52,614 nt of DNA from Prevotella sp. (GCA_017476785.1 JAFUZD010000042.1:1-52614), one strand, 5' to 3'. Shown: positions 17,435 through 26,752, counted from the stretch's first letter. Made by a program: numbers and translations. Notes: generated from the letters alone by a model not told the origin.

Positions 17435-19507
17435 ATGAGAAAGCTATTCACACTATTGATGCTGCTGGCAGTAGCGGCAGGCACACGGGCGCAACAGGCC
17501 AATCTGGCACTGGGGCGGACGGCCACGGCCAGCTCCGCTGCGGGCAGCCATACGGCAGCAAAGGCCGTAGACGGCAACACCACGGGCGACTCGCGCTGGG
17601 AGTCGGCCTCGACCGACGATGAGTGGTGGCAGGTGGACTTGGGCTCGGTGCAGGAGGTAGACCTGATACAGATTGTATGGGAGGGCGCCTATGCCGAGTC
17701 GTTCCGCATCGTGGCCGCCACGCAGCAGAGCCTGTCGGACGCGGTGACCGTCGTGGAGCGCAGTGGCATTGCGCTGGGCGGATTTCCCAATACGCAGAAC
17801 TATACACTGGCCCAGCCCGTGCAGGCGCGCTACATCCGTTTCGAGGGAGTGAAGCGAGCCACGCCCTATGGCTACAGCTTCTACGAGCTGGGCGTCTATA
17901 AACGGACGGAGCCCGTGCTCACCACCCTGCAGCTGACTGCAGGAGCGGAGGTCGTGGCACTGGGCACGGCGGCCACGCTGACCCTGACCGCCCAAGACCA
18001 GTATGGCTCCGACTATGCGCTGAGCGAGCTCCCGCACTATGCCGTCAGTCCGGCAGAGGCTGGTACCGTAGATGCTGAGGGGCACTACACCCCACTGCAG
18101 AACGGGGCGGCCACGCTGACGGCTACGGTGCAGGGCGTGACATCGAATGCCATTACCATCGTGGGCTACGAGGGGGCCAATCTGGCTGCTGCCTCGGCTG
18201 TCGTCGCCACCAGCGATGGGGCCGAGACCGCCACGCTGGCCTATGCCTTCGACGGGCGGACCGAGGGAGGCATTTGGGTGCTGCACGCCGCACAGGAGGA
18301 CAGGGCCTACGAGGCGTGGGCTACGCTCGATCTGGGAGCCGCCTATGACCTGACGCTGGTGCAACTGGCGTTCGAGGGAGCCTCGTCGGCTGCCTACGAA
18401 CTGCTGGTGTCGGCCGACAACGTCACGTGGCAGACGGCCAAGACGGTGACCCATCCCGACGGCATCAATGCTTGGAACGACTATCTGGCCGCTTTCGATG
18501 CGCCTGTCAACGGCATCCGCTACGTCAAGTTCCGCTCCACCCGGGCCGCCACGGTCTATGGCATTAAGCTCTACGAGTGGGCGGTCTACGGCGTTCCGGC
18601 CGACGTGACCGACGGCTCCCTGCATACCTACCAGCCCGACGCGCTGGGGCTCGTTCCCCTGCGAGGCACGCTGAGCACCGCCACGGTGGGCGTGCTCAAC
18701 GGTGCTGAGGGACTGGCCTTCGACCTGACGCGCGTGACGATAGACGGCGACGGCGTGGGAGCACTGGTGGCTCCGCAGAATCCCAACGCGCTGCTCATCG
18801 TCAGCAGCGAGCAGGCTGCCCAGCTGGGCGACGTCTCTAACCTCGTGGTGCGGCAGACAGACGGCTGGCACGCTGACCAGCTGTCGCTGACCGACGGCTA
18901 CGACGTGCTGACCTCGCTCTGCATCACGGCCGACCGTGCCACCTTCCGTCGCACCTTGCCGGCAGCTGGACTGGCCACGGTGATGGTGCCCTTTGGCTGT
19001 GCCGTCCCTGACGGTGTGAAAGCCTACGAGCTGTTGGGCTGGGGCGATAACGCCCGCACCCGACTGACCTTCGGCGAGGTGGCCACCCTCGAGGCTGGCC
19101 GCCTCTATCTGTTGCGTAGCTCCTATGCAACTCCCATACAACTCCTATCCAATTCCTATGTGCAGATGGACTTTACCGTAGGCAGGATCCCGACAGCCGA
19201 CGGCGTGACCGCCTACGGCACCTACCAGCATACGGCAGCCCCCGAGGGCAGCTACGTGCTGGGCACCGACGGGCTCTTCCACCAGACGGCGGCCGGTGCC
19301 ACCCTTCCCGCTTTCCACGGCTGTGTGGCACTGAGCACGCTTGCTGCTCCGCAGCTGAGCATCAGTCTGGGCGGTGCAACGACAGGGCTTGCCCCTGCAA
19401 CACTTCAGCGCAGCCGCCCCCACAGCTATACGCTCGACGGCCGGCGCGTAGAGCATCCGCGCCGCGGGGTCTATGTCATCAACGGAAAGAAAGTAGTAAT
19501 GAAGTAA
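17435..19507 (+). CDS. Secreted protein with two F5/8C domains
   Basis: The 690-residue product has a signal peptide (about 1-19). Its first F5/8C domain (about 21-155) has 'NLALGRTATASS', 'AVDGNTTGDSRWES' and 'GYSFYELGVY'. A bacterial Ig-like linker follows (160-240), then a second F5/8C domain (about 245-385: 'AYAFDGRTEGGIWV', 'YGIKLYEWAVYG'). The C-terminal domain (about 395-640) is homologous to that of the protein at 15226, and the tail is 'YTLDGRRVEHPRRGVYVINGKK'-like (read in two pieces). No enzyme motif was seen, so a glycan-binding or scaffold role is inferred from the domain type and location. It is followed five bases later by the GH81 gene, so the two are almost certainly co-translated. 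Confidence 0.82.
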   Translation: MRKLFTLLMLLAVAAGTRAQQANLALGRTATASSAAGSHTAAKAVDGNTTGDSRWESASTDDEWWQVDLGSVQEVDLIQIVWEGAYAESFRIVAATQQSLSDAVTVVERSGIALGGFPNTQNYTLAQPVQARYIRFEGVKRATPYGYSFYELGVYKRTEPVLTTLQLTAGAEVVALGTAATLTLTAQDQYGSDYALSELPHYAVSPAEAGTVDAEGHYTPLQNGAATLTATVQGVTSNAITIVGYEGANLAAASAVVATSDGAETATLAYAFDGRTEGGIWVLHAAQEDRAYEAWATLDLGAAYDLTLVQLAFEGASSAAYELLVSADNVTWQTAKTVTHPDGINAWNDYLAAFDAPVNGIRYVKFRSTRAATVYGIKLYEWAVYGVPADVTDGSLHTYQPDALGLVPLRGTLSTATVGVLNGAEGLAFDLTRVTIDGDGVGALVAPQNPNALLIVSSEQAAQLGDVSNLVVRQTDGWHADQLSLTDGYDVLTSLCITADRATFRRTLPAAGLATVMVPFGCAVPDGVKAYELLGWGDNARTRLTFGEVATLEAGRLYLLRSSYATPIQLLSNSYVQMDFTVGRIPTADGVTAYGTYQHTAAPEGSYVLGTDGLFHQTAAGATLPAFHGCVALSTLAAPQLSISLGGATTGLAPATLQRSRPHSYTLDGRRVEHPRRGVYVINGKKVVMK

Positions 19508-19512
19508 CGGTT

Positions 19513-22500
19513 ATGAAGAAGATATACAGAAAGGCTGTCGCCATAGCACTGGCACTGCTGGCCACGACAGGAGCCACACAGGCACAAGAGGTGGTGACGC
19601 TGGGGAAAGGCAGCTACGCCTCGTATCCCCCGTTGAGCGTGAGCCGCAGCAGCGACCACGGCGGCGACCAGAGCCAATATATGATGACCCGCACGCTGAA
19701 GATTCACGAGCGCAGCGGCCAGCCCATCCCCACCAATGACTGGTGGACCAACCTGATCAACGCCGACGATACGCACTACGGCAAGCTGTCGGGGCATCTG
19801 TGGAGCTATCCGCAGTATGTAGAGGCCGGAACCTATGGCATTGACGTGCAGCAGCCCAACGCGTGGATCAGCGACGGCACGGAGATGAAGTGCAACACAA
19901 AGCTGGTGCTGCGCGGCGTAGGCTTCAACGCCCAGACCGCCATCGCCCAGCGCTGGCACGACTGGGACGTCGCTTTCTCGCTGCGCGACAAGCGACAGGT
20001 GATGTATGTGACGATGGCCCACGGAATGCCTTTCACGTGGGTAGAGATGCAGAACGTGAAGCCCACCGTCACCATTGAAGACACCAATGCCGACCTCGGT
20101 GCCGGCAATACCTACGACAAGAATGGTGCCATCCACGTCTATGGCCCCAACGGCAATGAGCTGACCACCACTACGCGCCTTTCGGCCTTTGCCATCGAGA
20201 AGGGCGGCGACACTTACGGCGTGTTCCTGCCCGAAGGAACCGACGTGGTGGTAGAGAACGGCGTGGTAAGCATTGCCTTCAGCGGCAGTCAGCAGTATGT
20301 GTCCATCGGTATCCTGAAGTCGAAAGACCAGCTGCAGGCGTTTGCCCGCTATGCCTATAACGTGCCGAGGGCCACGCGGGTGACGTGGCGGTACAGTGGA
20401 GCCGAAGGGAAGCTCTACACCACGTGGACGGTGAAGGCCGTCGACCTGCGTACGGGCGTCGCGATGCCCGGCATCGGTGGCGAGGATGCCGCGCCGCAGC
20501 CTAACGACGAACCCGACGTCGCTGACGACGGGCTCATCGACGTGGGCATCGGCGACGGCGGCTATACGGGCGAGGCACAGGCTCCACGCCGCGCCGCCGC
20601 AGAACCGGAAGACGAGGCTGACGGCACCGTCGGCGTGATGCAGGGCTTCCTGCCCCATCAGTACCGCGACACGGGCAATGCCTGCACGCTGCCCTTCGAC
20701 GGCATCAGCTACGAGACCCCCCACGGCCTGCTGAAGCTCTGCGAAGGGACGGAATTCAGTGTGGTGTACAACTTCTACGGAATGCTGCCTTACTATGCGG
20801 TGCCCAGCGAAGAAGACGATGCCGGTGCCCCCTACGACGAGGTGAAGATGACGGCTATGCTGCAACGCTATGCCGACACGGGCACCTTCGGCGACGACAC
20901 CTACTGGGGCGGTAAGGGACTCACCCAGATGGCACTCTATATGACGTTTGCCCGCGAGATGGGAAAGACGGAGCTGTTCCGCCAGTGCCGCGACCGACTG
21001 AAAGAGGCACTGGTAGACTGGCTGACCTATACCCCCGGCGAGCAGAACCGCTTCTTTGCCTACTTCCCCCGCTGGGGAGGAATGATGGGCTATGCCACCA
21101 GCTACGACTCGGACACCTTCAACGACCACCACTTCCACTATGGCTACTACACACTGGCAGCCGCCCTGCTGGCACTGGTGGACGATGACTTCCGCGACGG
21201 CTACGGCGAACTGCTGACACTGATTGCCAAAGACTATGCCAACTGGGACCGCTCCGACACGCGCTTCCCCTTCCTGCGTATGCTCGACCCGTGGGCCGGC
21301 CACTCGTTTGCCGGTGGTCTGGGCGACGGCAACGGCAACGGGCAGGAATCGACCAGCGAAGCAATGCAGGGATGGGGCGGTCTCTATCTCTTGGGAGTGG
21401 CTCTGGGCAACGACGCGATGCGCGACGCGGGCATCTTCGGATGGGTGACCGAGGCGCGCGGCACGGCCGAATACTGGTTTGACCGCCATACCGACCCCGC
21501 CCGCAATATGGCCACTTTCCACACACGCACCACCGAGGGCTACAACATTGCCTACGACAAGTTCTCGGCGGGCTACCAGCGCGACGGCGTGGAGCACAGG
21601 ATGACACCGCCTTACAACAGCAACCTGACTTGCCACGGTGTGGGCTGGTGGACATACTTCGGCTTCGATGCCATCTTTATGCAGGGAATACAGTGGATGC
21701 CCATCTCGCCGGCACTCGACTACCTGAGTGAGGATAAGGAGTTTGCAGCGTGGGACTTCCAGCGGCTCTGGGCTGATAAGTTTATCGGCGGATGGACCAA
21801 AGACACCCGCACGGCCGACGGCTATCTGGGCGACTCGGGCGGCTGGGGAAACGTGGCACTGAGCTACTTGCAGCGCAGCAATCCGCAGGAGGCCGCACGC
21901 ATCTTCGATGACTGCTGGGCAAAGGGCGAACCGGAGTTTACGACCTTTGGGACCAATGGCATCAGCTACTTCGTCACCCACTCGCACCTGACGTATGGCG
22001 ACATCGACTGGACCACGCACGCCTCGGTACCTACGGCGCGCGTCTACAAGAAAGACAATGGTGAGAAAACCTATATGGCTTATAATCCCACCGACCAGCC
22101 GCTGACGGTCACCTTCAGCGACGGCGGTTCGCTGATGGTGCCTGCCCGCCAGCTGGCCGTGAGCGGGCAGACCTCGAAGGCCGTGACGGAGATTGTGACC
22201 GAAAGTGCAACGGCCGACCCGCGTGAGGAGGTAGGGATGGAGAATCTGGCCCTGCATCGCCCCGTGACGGCCAGCAGTGCGCTGGAGGCGGCCACGAATG
22301 CCGTGGACGGCAACGGCAGCAGCCGCTGGGAGAGCAAGCACGAGGACGGCCAGTGGATAACGGTCGATTTGGGAGAACTGGTGGAGGTGTACAAGCTGAC
22401 CATCCGTTGGGAGGCGGCCTATGCCAGCAAGTACAACGTGCTCGTCTCTGACAATGGCACCGACTGGACACCCGTACAGACGGTGACGAGCAGCGGCGGA

Positions 22501-23844
22501 AACGACGTAGTGATGATGGGCGACGTGAGGGCGCAATATATTAAGGTGGAAGCCGTGACACGCGCCACTGCCTATGGCATCTCTGTCTACGAGCTGGAGG
22601 TCAACGGCCGACGGCTGTCGGCCGCCGATGGGGATATCCTCGGCCTGAAGATAGTGAGCACGCCCGTAGTGCTGAAGCAGTATCAGCCGGCACAGCTGGA
22701 GGTGACGGCACTGACCTGCGGGCGGCAGTGGGTGGAGCATCCCGCCGTGACGTACACCTCGAAAGACGGTGTGGTGACCGAAGACGGGCTGTTCACCCCG
22801 CGCAACTACGGCACCGTAACGGTTGGCGTGAAGCACGGAAGCATCAGCGTGGAGAAACAGCTGGCCGTGGAAGAGGCACTCTATCTGGACAAGCTGGAGA
22901 TGCAGCCACGGCAGGCATTGGTCGTCGTGAACGGCGAGGGACAGACCTACACCTTTGCCGGGCAGGACCAGTTCCGCGGCGCAATGAATCCGAACCTCGA
23001 CCACCTGACGTTCCGCCTGTGCACCTATGAGGTGACGGGCACGTGGAACAATCCAAACGACTATAACCGGGAGAAGAACATCTACGCAATGACCGATGTG
23101 GATGCGGGCATCTTTGATGCCGACAGCCGTACGCTGACCGTCAGTGCCGAGGGCGACTATGCACTGATAGCCACGGGGCTGACTGCCGCCGACACCGTGT
23201 TCATCACCGCCCGCCAGCTGGCCGACATCAATCTGGCCTACTTGAAACCGGCTGTTGCCACGTCGGCCAATGGTAATGCCACGGCCGATAAGGCGGTCGA
23301 TGGCGACAATGGAAGCCGCTGGGAGAGTGCGTGGGGCGAAGACAACCAGCAACTGACGGTCGACTTACAGGCCGTGTATCGTGTCAATAAGGTGGTGGTC
23401 AACTGGGAAGCGGCCCGTGCCAAGCGCTATGAGGTGCAGGTGTCGGTCGACGGCGAGGCGTGGCAGACGGTGAAGACCGTTGTGCTCAATGCCGCCGGTC
23501 CAGACACGCAGGCCTTTGCCGAGGTGGAGGCACGCTATGTACGTATCCAAGGACTGCAGCGCGAGATGACAGCTTATGGCTACAGCATCTACGAGCTGGA
23601 GGTGTATGGAACGGCGAAGGTGCGCGACCTGACGGCCGAGGAGCTGGGAGCCGACGAGGACGACCCGTCGATAGACCTGAATGACTACTGGGATGCCGAC
23701 TGGGAAGTGACCGACGGAATGAGGGGCATTGTGGCACCGTGGCAGCAGGCTCCGTGGTACTCGGTGGACGGCCGACGGCTTCAGGCGCGGCCCAGCCGGA
23801 AAGGCCTCTACATCCACGGCCATCGGAAATACGTGGTCGAGTAA
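19513..23844 (+). CDS. GH81 endo-beta-1,3-glucanase with two F5/8C domains
   Basis: This is a 1443-residue secreted enzyme with a signal peptide at about 1-23. The GH81 domain fills about residues 25-880, beginning with 'PIPTNDWWTNL'. The catalytic region has the family signatures 'FNDHHFHYGYY' (D538, proposed general acid) and 'GNGQESTSEAMQGW' (E612 and E616, the paired glutamates). An unusual acidic, probably disordered segment of about 60 residues (318-377) interrupts the domain between its two halves. Downstream are an F5/8C domain (about 907-1037), Ig-like segments, a second F5/8C domain (about 1239-1375) and the sorting tail ('YSVDGRRL' ... 'RKGLYIHGHRKYVVE'). GH81 enzymes cut long beta-1,3-glucan chains. 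It is the last gene of the cluster and ends at a strong bidirectional hairpin. Confidence 0.92.
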   Translation: MKKIYRKAVAIALALLATTGATQAQEVVTLGKGSYASYPPLSVSRSSDHGGDQSQYMMTRTLKIHERSGQPIPTNDWWTNLINADDTHYGKLSGHLWSYPQYVEAGTYGIDVQQPNAWISDGTEMKCNTKLVLRGVGFNAQTAIAQRWHDWDVAFSLRDKRQVMYVTMAHGMPFTWVEMQNVKPTVTIEDTNADLGAGNTYDKNGAIHVYGPNGNELTTTTRLSAFAIEKGGDTYGVFLPEGTDVVVENGVVSIAFSGSQQYVSIGILKSKDQLQAFARYAYNVPRATRVTWRYSGAEGKLYTTWTVKAVDLRTGVAMPGIGGEDAAPQPNDEPDVADDGLIDVGIGDGGYTGEAQAPRRAAAEPEDEADGTVGVMQGFLPHQYRDTGNACTLPFDGISYETPHGLLKLCEGTEFSVVYNFYGMLPYYAVPSEEDDAGAPYDEVKMTAMLQRYADTGTFGDDTYWGGKGLTQMALYMTFAREMGKTELFRQCRDRLKEALVDWLTYTPGEQNRFFAYFPRWGGMMGYATSYDSDTFNDHHFHYGYYTLAAALLALVDDDFRDGYGELLTLIAKDYANWDRSDTRFPFLRMLDPWAGHSFAGGLGDGNGNGQESTSEAMQGWGGLYLLGVALGNDAMRDAGIFGWVTEARGTAEYWFDRHTDPARNMATFHTRTTEGYNIAYDKFSAGYQRDGVEHRMTPPYNSNLTCHGVGWWTYFGFDAIFMQGIQWMPISPALDYLSEDKEFAAWDFQRLWADKFIGGWTKDTRTADGYLGDSGGWGNVALSYLQRSNPQEAARIFDDCWAKGEPEFTTFGTNGISYFVTHSHLTYGDIDWTTHASVPTARVYKKDNGEKTYMAYNPTDQPLTVTFSDGGSLMVPARQLAVSGQTSKAVTEIVTESATADPREEVGMENLALHRPVTASSALEAATNAVDGNGSSRWESKHEDGQWITVDLGELVEVYKLTIRWEAAYASKYNVLVSDNGTDWTPVQTVTSSGGNDVVMMGDVRAQYIKVEAVTRATAYGISVYELEVNGRRLSAADGDILGLKIVSTPVVLKQYQPAQLEVTALTCGRQWVEHPAVTYTSKDGVVTEDGLFTPRNYGTVTVGVKHGSISVEKQLAVEEALYLDKLEMQPRQALVVVNGEGQTYTFAGQDQFRGAMNPNLDHLTFRLCTYEVTGTWNNPNDYNREKNIYAMTDVDAGIFDADSRTLTVSAEGDYALIATGLTAADTVFITARQLADINLAYLKPAVATSANGNATADKAVDGDNGSRWESAWGEDNQQLTVDLQAVYRVNKVVVNWEAARAKRYEVQVSVDGEAWQTVKTVVLNAAGPDTQAFAEVEARYVRIQGLQREMTAYGYSIYELEVYGTAKVRDLTAEELGADEDDPSIDLNDYWDADWEVTDGMRGIVAPWQQAPWYSVDGRRLQARPSRKGLYIHGHRKYVVE

Positions 23845-23875
23845 TCTGCCCGGACTGGGCATACCCAAACGAACA

Positions 23876-23912
23876 AAGCGGCCGCTGGCAGAATGCCGGC
23901 GGCCGCTTCTCT
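23876..23912. terminator. Bidirectional terminator between GH81 and pepD
   Basis: Arms 23876-23890 and 23894-23908 form a 15-bp stem (one T-G pair) with a 3-nt loop. Bases of the A3/T3 type flank both sides. It lies between convergent genes ending at 23844 and 23937. Confidence 0.82.
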
Positions 23913-23936
23913 TTGAGAGACGAGCGTGATGTCTTT

Positions 23937-25394
23937 TTATTTCTCGGGAATGTCCTCGAGCGTCTTCTTCAGCAACGTCCAGAAGGGGTCGGCCGTAGCG
24001 ATGAGGGCACGCTCGGTGGTGGTGTGGGGCGAGCGCAGCGTGGGACCGAGGCTCACCACGTCCAAGTGGGGATACTTGCCGAGAATGATGGAGCACTCCA
24101 GACCGGCGTGGTCGACCTGTACGATGCCTTCCTCGCCGAACAGCTCCTTATATTCGCGGAGCAGCAGATGCAGTATCTCACTGTCGGGGTTGGGATCCCA
24201 GCCGCCGTAACTGCCGGCCGTCTCGACCTTCATCCCGGCCATATTGAACGTGCTCTCCAGCGTCTTGACGATGTAGTCTTTCATATCCTCGCGGCTACTG
24301 CGGGCCAGAATCTGCAGTTCGGCACGGCCGTCGCCGATATTGATGATGGCCAGATTGCTGCTGGTCTCCACCACGTCGGGGTAGGCGGGAATCATACGCA
24401 CCACGCCGTTGTAGCAGCCATAGATGGCATTGATGAGATTGTCCTGAATCTCTACGGGCACTTCTTTCTGCGGCACGGCGACCTCTTCGGCCGTCAGCTC
24501 GATGCCGCTCTCTATCTGCTTGTACTCATCGGTGAAGTCGTCGAGCCAGTCGGCTGTCAGCTCCTTCAGTGCCTCTACGTTCTCCTTCGGCAGCGTGAGC
24601 ACCACCTCGGCTTTGAAGGGAATGGCATTGCGCATATTGCCGCCCTGCCACGTGGCCAGCCGTGCGTCGAGCTGTTCGATGGCTTCGCGTACCACGCGCA
24701 CCATCAGCTTGTTGGCATTGCCGCGTCCTTCGTGTATCTCCAGTCCCGAGTGGCCGCCGCGCAGACCTTTCAGCGTGATGCGTACGGCTGCATCCTGCGG
24801 GTCGGTGTCAGCTTCCTGATAGTCGAGCGTAGCGGTGATGTCGATGCCGCCGGCCGAGCCGATGACAAACTTACCCCACGTCTCGGAGTCGAGGTTGAGC
24901 AGGATGTCGCCCTGCAACTCGCCGGCCGGCAGGTCGTTGGCACCATACATTCCCGTCTCTTCGTCGGCGGTAATCAGGGCCTCAATGGGGCCGTGCTTCA
25001 ACGTCTTGTCCTCCATTACGGCCATAATAGCAGCTACGCCCAGTCCGTCGTCGGCACCGAGCGTCGTGCCCTTAGCCTTAATCCACTCGCCGTCAATCCA
25101 CGGCTCAATGGGGTCGGTCTCGAAGTTGTGGGTCGACTCGGGCGTCTTCTGCGGCACCATATCCATATGGGCTTGCAGGATGACGCCTTTCCGGTTTTCC
25201 ATTCCGGCTGATGCGGGCTTGCGCATCACGATGTTGCCTGCCGGGTCTTTGAATGCCTCAACGCCGACGCGGACGGCGAAGTCGAGCAGGAACTGCTGGA
25301 TTTTCTCCAGATGGCCGCTGGGGCGCGGCACTTGGGTGAGTGCATAGAAGTTGCTCCAGATGCACTGCGGGTTCAGATTCTTGATTTCACTCAT
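23937..25394 (-). CDS. pepD: Aminoacyl-histidine dipeptidase PepD (M20 family)
   Basis: This 485-residue cytosolic metallopeptidase cleaves Xaa-His and related dipeptides. The zinc-binding and catalytic motifs of the M20C type are all present: H76-x-D78 in 'QAHMDMV', the bridging Asp in 'GADDG' (115-116), and 'DEETG' (144-148) with the catalytic and metal Glu pair. The C-terminal His is in 'SPHTTTERA'. There is no signal peptide. Length is typical for PepD (about 480-490). Its start overlaps the 3' end of the upstream membrane-protein gene by 8 bases, indicating a coupled two-gene operon from the promoter at 26404. Confidence 0.95.
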   Translation of the reverse strand: MSEIKNLNPQCIWSNFYALTQVPRPSGHLEKIQQFLLDFAVRVGVEAFKDPAGNIVMRKPASAGMENRKGVILQAHMDMVPQKTPESTHNFETDPIEPWIDGEWIKAKGTTLGADDGLGVAAIMAVMEDKTLKHGPIEALITADEETGMYGANDLPAGELQGDILLNLDSETWGKFVIGSAGGIDITATLDYQEADTDPQDAAVRITLKGLRGGHSGLEIHEGRGNANKLMVRVVREAIEQLDARLATWQGGNMRNAIPFKAEVVLTLPKENVEALKELTADWLDDFTDEYKQIESGIELTAEEVAVPQKEVPVEIQDNLINAIYGCYNGVVRMIPAYPDVVETSSNLAIINIGDGRAELQILARSSREDMKDYIVKTLESTFNMAGMKVETAGSYGGWDPNPDSEILHLLLREYKELFGEEGIVQVDHAGLECSIILGKYPHLDVVSLGPTLRSPHTTTERALIATADPFWTLLKKTLEDIPEK

Positions 25395-26394
25395 TATCGA
25401 TATTGTTTTTAGGGTTAGTCCGAATGTTTGTAAAGTTCAGTACCATCCAAGCGTAGATGCCCAGTCCTGCCACCAGCATCGTCTGGATGGTATGCACGAT
25501 GAGCACGAAGTAGAGTGCGTGGACGTCGGCCACGCCGTAGAGGATGAGCATCGTCTTCACTGCGAAGTGCCACGGGCCGGCACCGTTAGGCGTGGGCACG
25601 ACGACGGCGATGGAGCCGACGATGAACGTGACCAGCGCACAGCCCAGTCCGAGGTGGGATGAGAAGTCGAAGCAGAAGAAGGTGAGGTAGTAGTGCAGGA
25701 AATAGCTGAGCCAGATGCCTATCGTCAAGACGGCAAAGAGCGGGATGCTGCGCACCCCCTGCAACGAGACGACCCCCTGCCAGATGCCCGAGAACGTGGC
25801 CTTCACCTTATTATATATAGACAGCTTGCGCAACAGGAAGTGGAGCAGCAGGGCTGCCGCTATGGCGCAGACAGCCACCACGAGGTAGCCCGTGACGGAG
25901 AAACGGTGCAGGATGGAGTCGACGGTAGTGCCCGTCTGGCGGAAGAAGGTGCCGAATGTGCTCATCTCGAGCAGCAGTGTGAGCCCCGTCATCAGCAGCA
26001 CGAGCAGCGTGTCGATGGCCCGTTCGGTGACCACGGTGCCCAGTGCTTTCGGAAACGAGGTGCCTTCGTAGCGCTTCAGCACACCGCACCGCGTGAACTC
26101 ACCGATGCGCGGAATGAGCAGTGAGGCGGCATAGCTGAGGAAGACGGCATTGATGCACGTAGACACCCGCGGGTGCTCGTCTACGGGGTCGAGCGTCATC
26201 CGCCATCGCCACCCGCGGAGCACCTGCGCCAGAATGCCGAAGGGAAACGACAGTAGCATCCACGTCCAGTCCATCTCGTCGGTCAGCACGTGGCGAATCT
26301 GCTGCACGTCCTCGCCGCGATACATCCAGTAGAGTATCGCGCCGCCCAGTGCGAGCGGCATCAGTATCTTGATGATGATGTTGCCAATCTTCAT
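25387..26394 (-). CDS. Flippase-like membrane protein (UPF0104/LPG-synthase-TM family)
   Basis: This 335-residue polytopic inner-membrane protein has several hydrophobic helices spread over its length. It matches the flippase-like/UPF0104 family, related to the membrane half of MprF and AglD. Supporting features are 'LRGWRWRMTLDP', 'FLSYAASLLIPRIGEFTRCGVLKRYEG' (two pieces), 'TVVTERAIDTLLVLL' and 'PTPNGAGPWHF'. Its substrate is unknown; a lipid or lipid-linked sugar is typical for the family. The frame starts at 26406, but the -7 box lies at 26404-26411. A start at 26406 would be inside the promoter, so I use the ATG at 26394, which leaves an almost leaderless message. Confidence 0.85.
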   Translation of the reverse strand: MKIGNIIIKILMPLALGGAILYWMYRGEDVQQIRHVLTDEMDWTWMLLSFPFGILAQVLRGWRWRMTLDPVDEHPRVSTCINAVFLSYAASLLIPRIGEFTRCGVLKRYEGTSFPKALGTVVTERAIDTLLVLLMTGLTLLLEMSTFGTFFRQTGTTVDSILHRFSVTGYLVVAVCAIAAALLLHFLLRKLSIYNKVKATFSGIWQGVVSLQGVRSIPLFAVLTIGIWLSYFLHYYLTFFCFDFSSHLGLGCALVTFIVGSIAVVVPTPNGAGPWHFAVKTMLILYGVADVHALYFVLIVHTIQTMLVAGLGIYAWMVLNFTNIRTNPKNNIDNE

Positions 26395-26403
26395 ATCCAC
26401 TTG

Positions 26404-26411
26404 CAAAGATA
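26404..26411 (-). promoter_or_regulatory. -7 box for the flippase-pepD operon
   Basis: The minus strand reads TATCTTTG. The predicted start of transcription falls only 3-5 nt before the ATG at 26394, which decides the start codon. No clear TTG -33 element was seen. Confidence 0.65.
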
Positions 26412-26525
26412 ATACTTTCGGGGCATATTCTGCCGCATCTGCCGTTTAAAATTGCTTAAATAAGCCCCACATCACTGTCTTATGTCCCCTTTCCGTGGGC
26501 GCTGTGCTTAATATAGGTCAAGTCT

Positions 26526-26541
26526 TTGACGCACGTCAAAT
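26526..26541. promoter_or_regulatory. Perfect inverted repeat upstream of tiny-peptide locus 1
   Basis: TTTGACG-CA-CGTCAAA is a 7+2+7 perfect palindrome. It lies about 60 bp upstream of the -7 box at 26600, in a 250-bp gap with no gene. It could be a binding site for a dimeric regulator of either divergent promoter. Confidence 0.45.
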
Positions 26542-26599
26542 AAATGTCACTTTTACACCGAAAAGGCCTCGCAGTGGATGCCCTTTTGGGAATAATGCT

Positions 26600-26607
26600 T
26601 ACCTTTG
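26600..26607 (+). promoter_or_regulatory. -7 box of tiny-peptide locus 1
   Basis: TACCTTTG is followed by CATCGTCAAAA. The same string (TATCTTTG, then CATCGTCAAAA) occurs at 29038. A TTG at 26586 is too close to be a standard -33 element. Confidence 0.65.
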
Positions 26608-26662
26608 CATCGTCAAAAGACAAAAGATTGAAGGATAACAAAAAAGAGAAAGGACAAAAGAA

Positions 26663-26752
26663 ATGATGGTAACAGTATTTTCATTGGCCATCGTGGCCAT
26701 TACAATCGCAGAGGCTGTCAGCGTGAACCGCAAGATTAACCTCAACAAGTAA
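26663..26752 (+). CDS. 29-residue membrane peptide (locus 1, first)
   Basis: The ORF begins at tandem ATGs (26663/26666). It encodes a peptide whose first 20 or so residues form one hydrophobic helix ('VTVFSLAIVAITIAEAV'), ending in a basic/polar tail (NRKINLNK). It is preceded by a purine-rich stretch (AAAGGACAAAAG). It is followed 45 nt later by a second peptide ORF of the same type, the pair ending at a strong terminator. No homologue was recognised. The repetition of this layout at 29193-29496 argues against chance. Confidence 0.55.
   Translation: MMVTVFSLAIVAITIAEAVSVNRKINLNK

Noticed and set aside
19471..23352. 1293-residue minus-strand frame over the GH81 gene
   Set aside because: Shadow frame created by GC-rich codons; the plus strand has the full GH81 signature.
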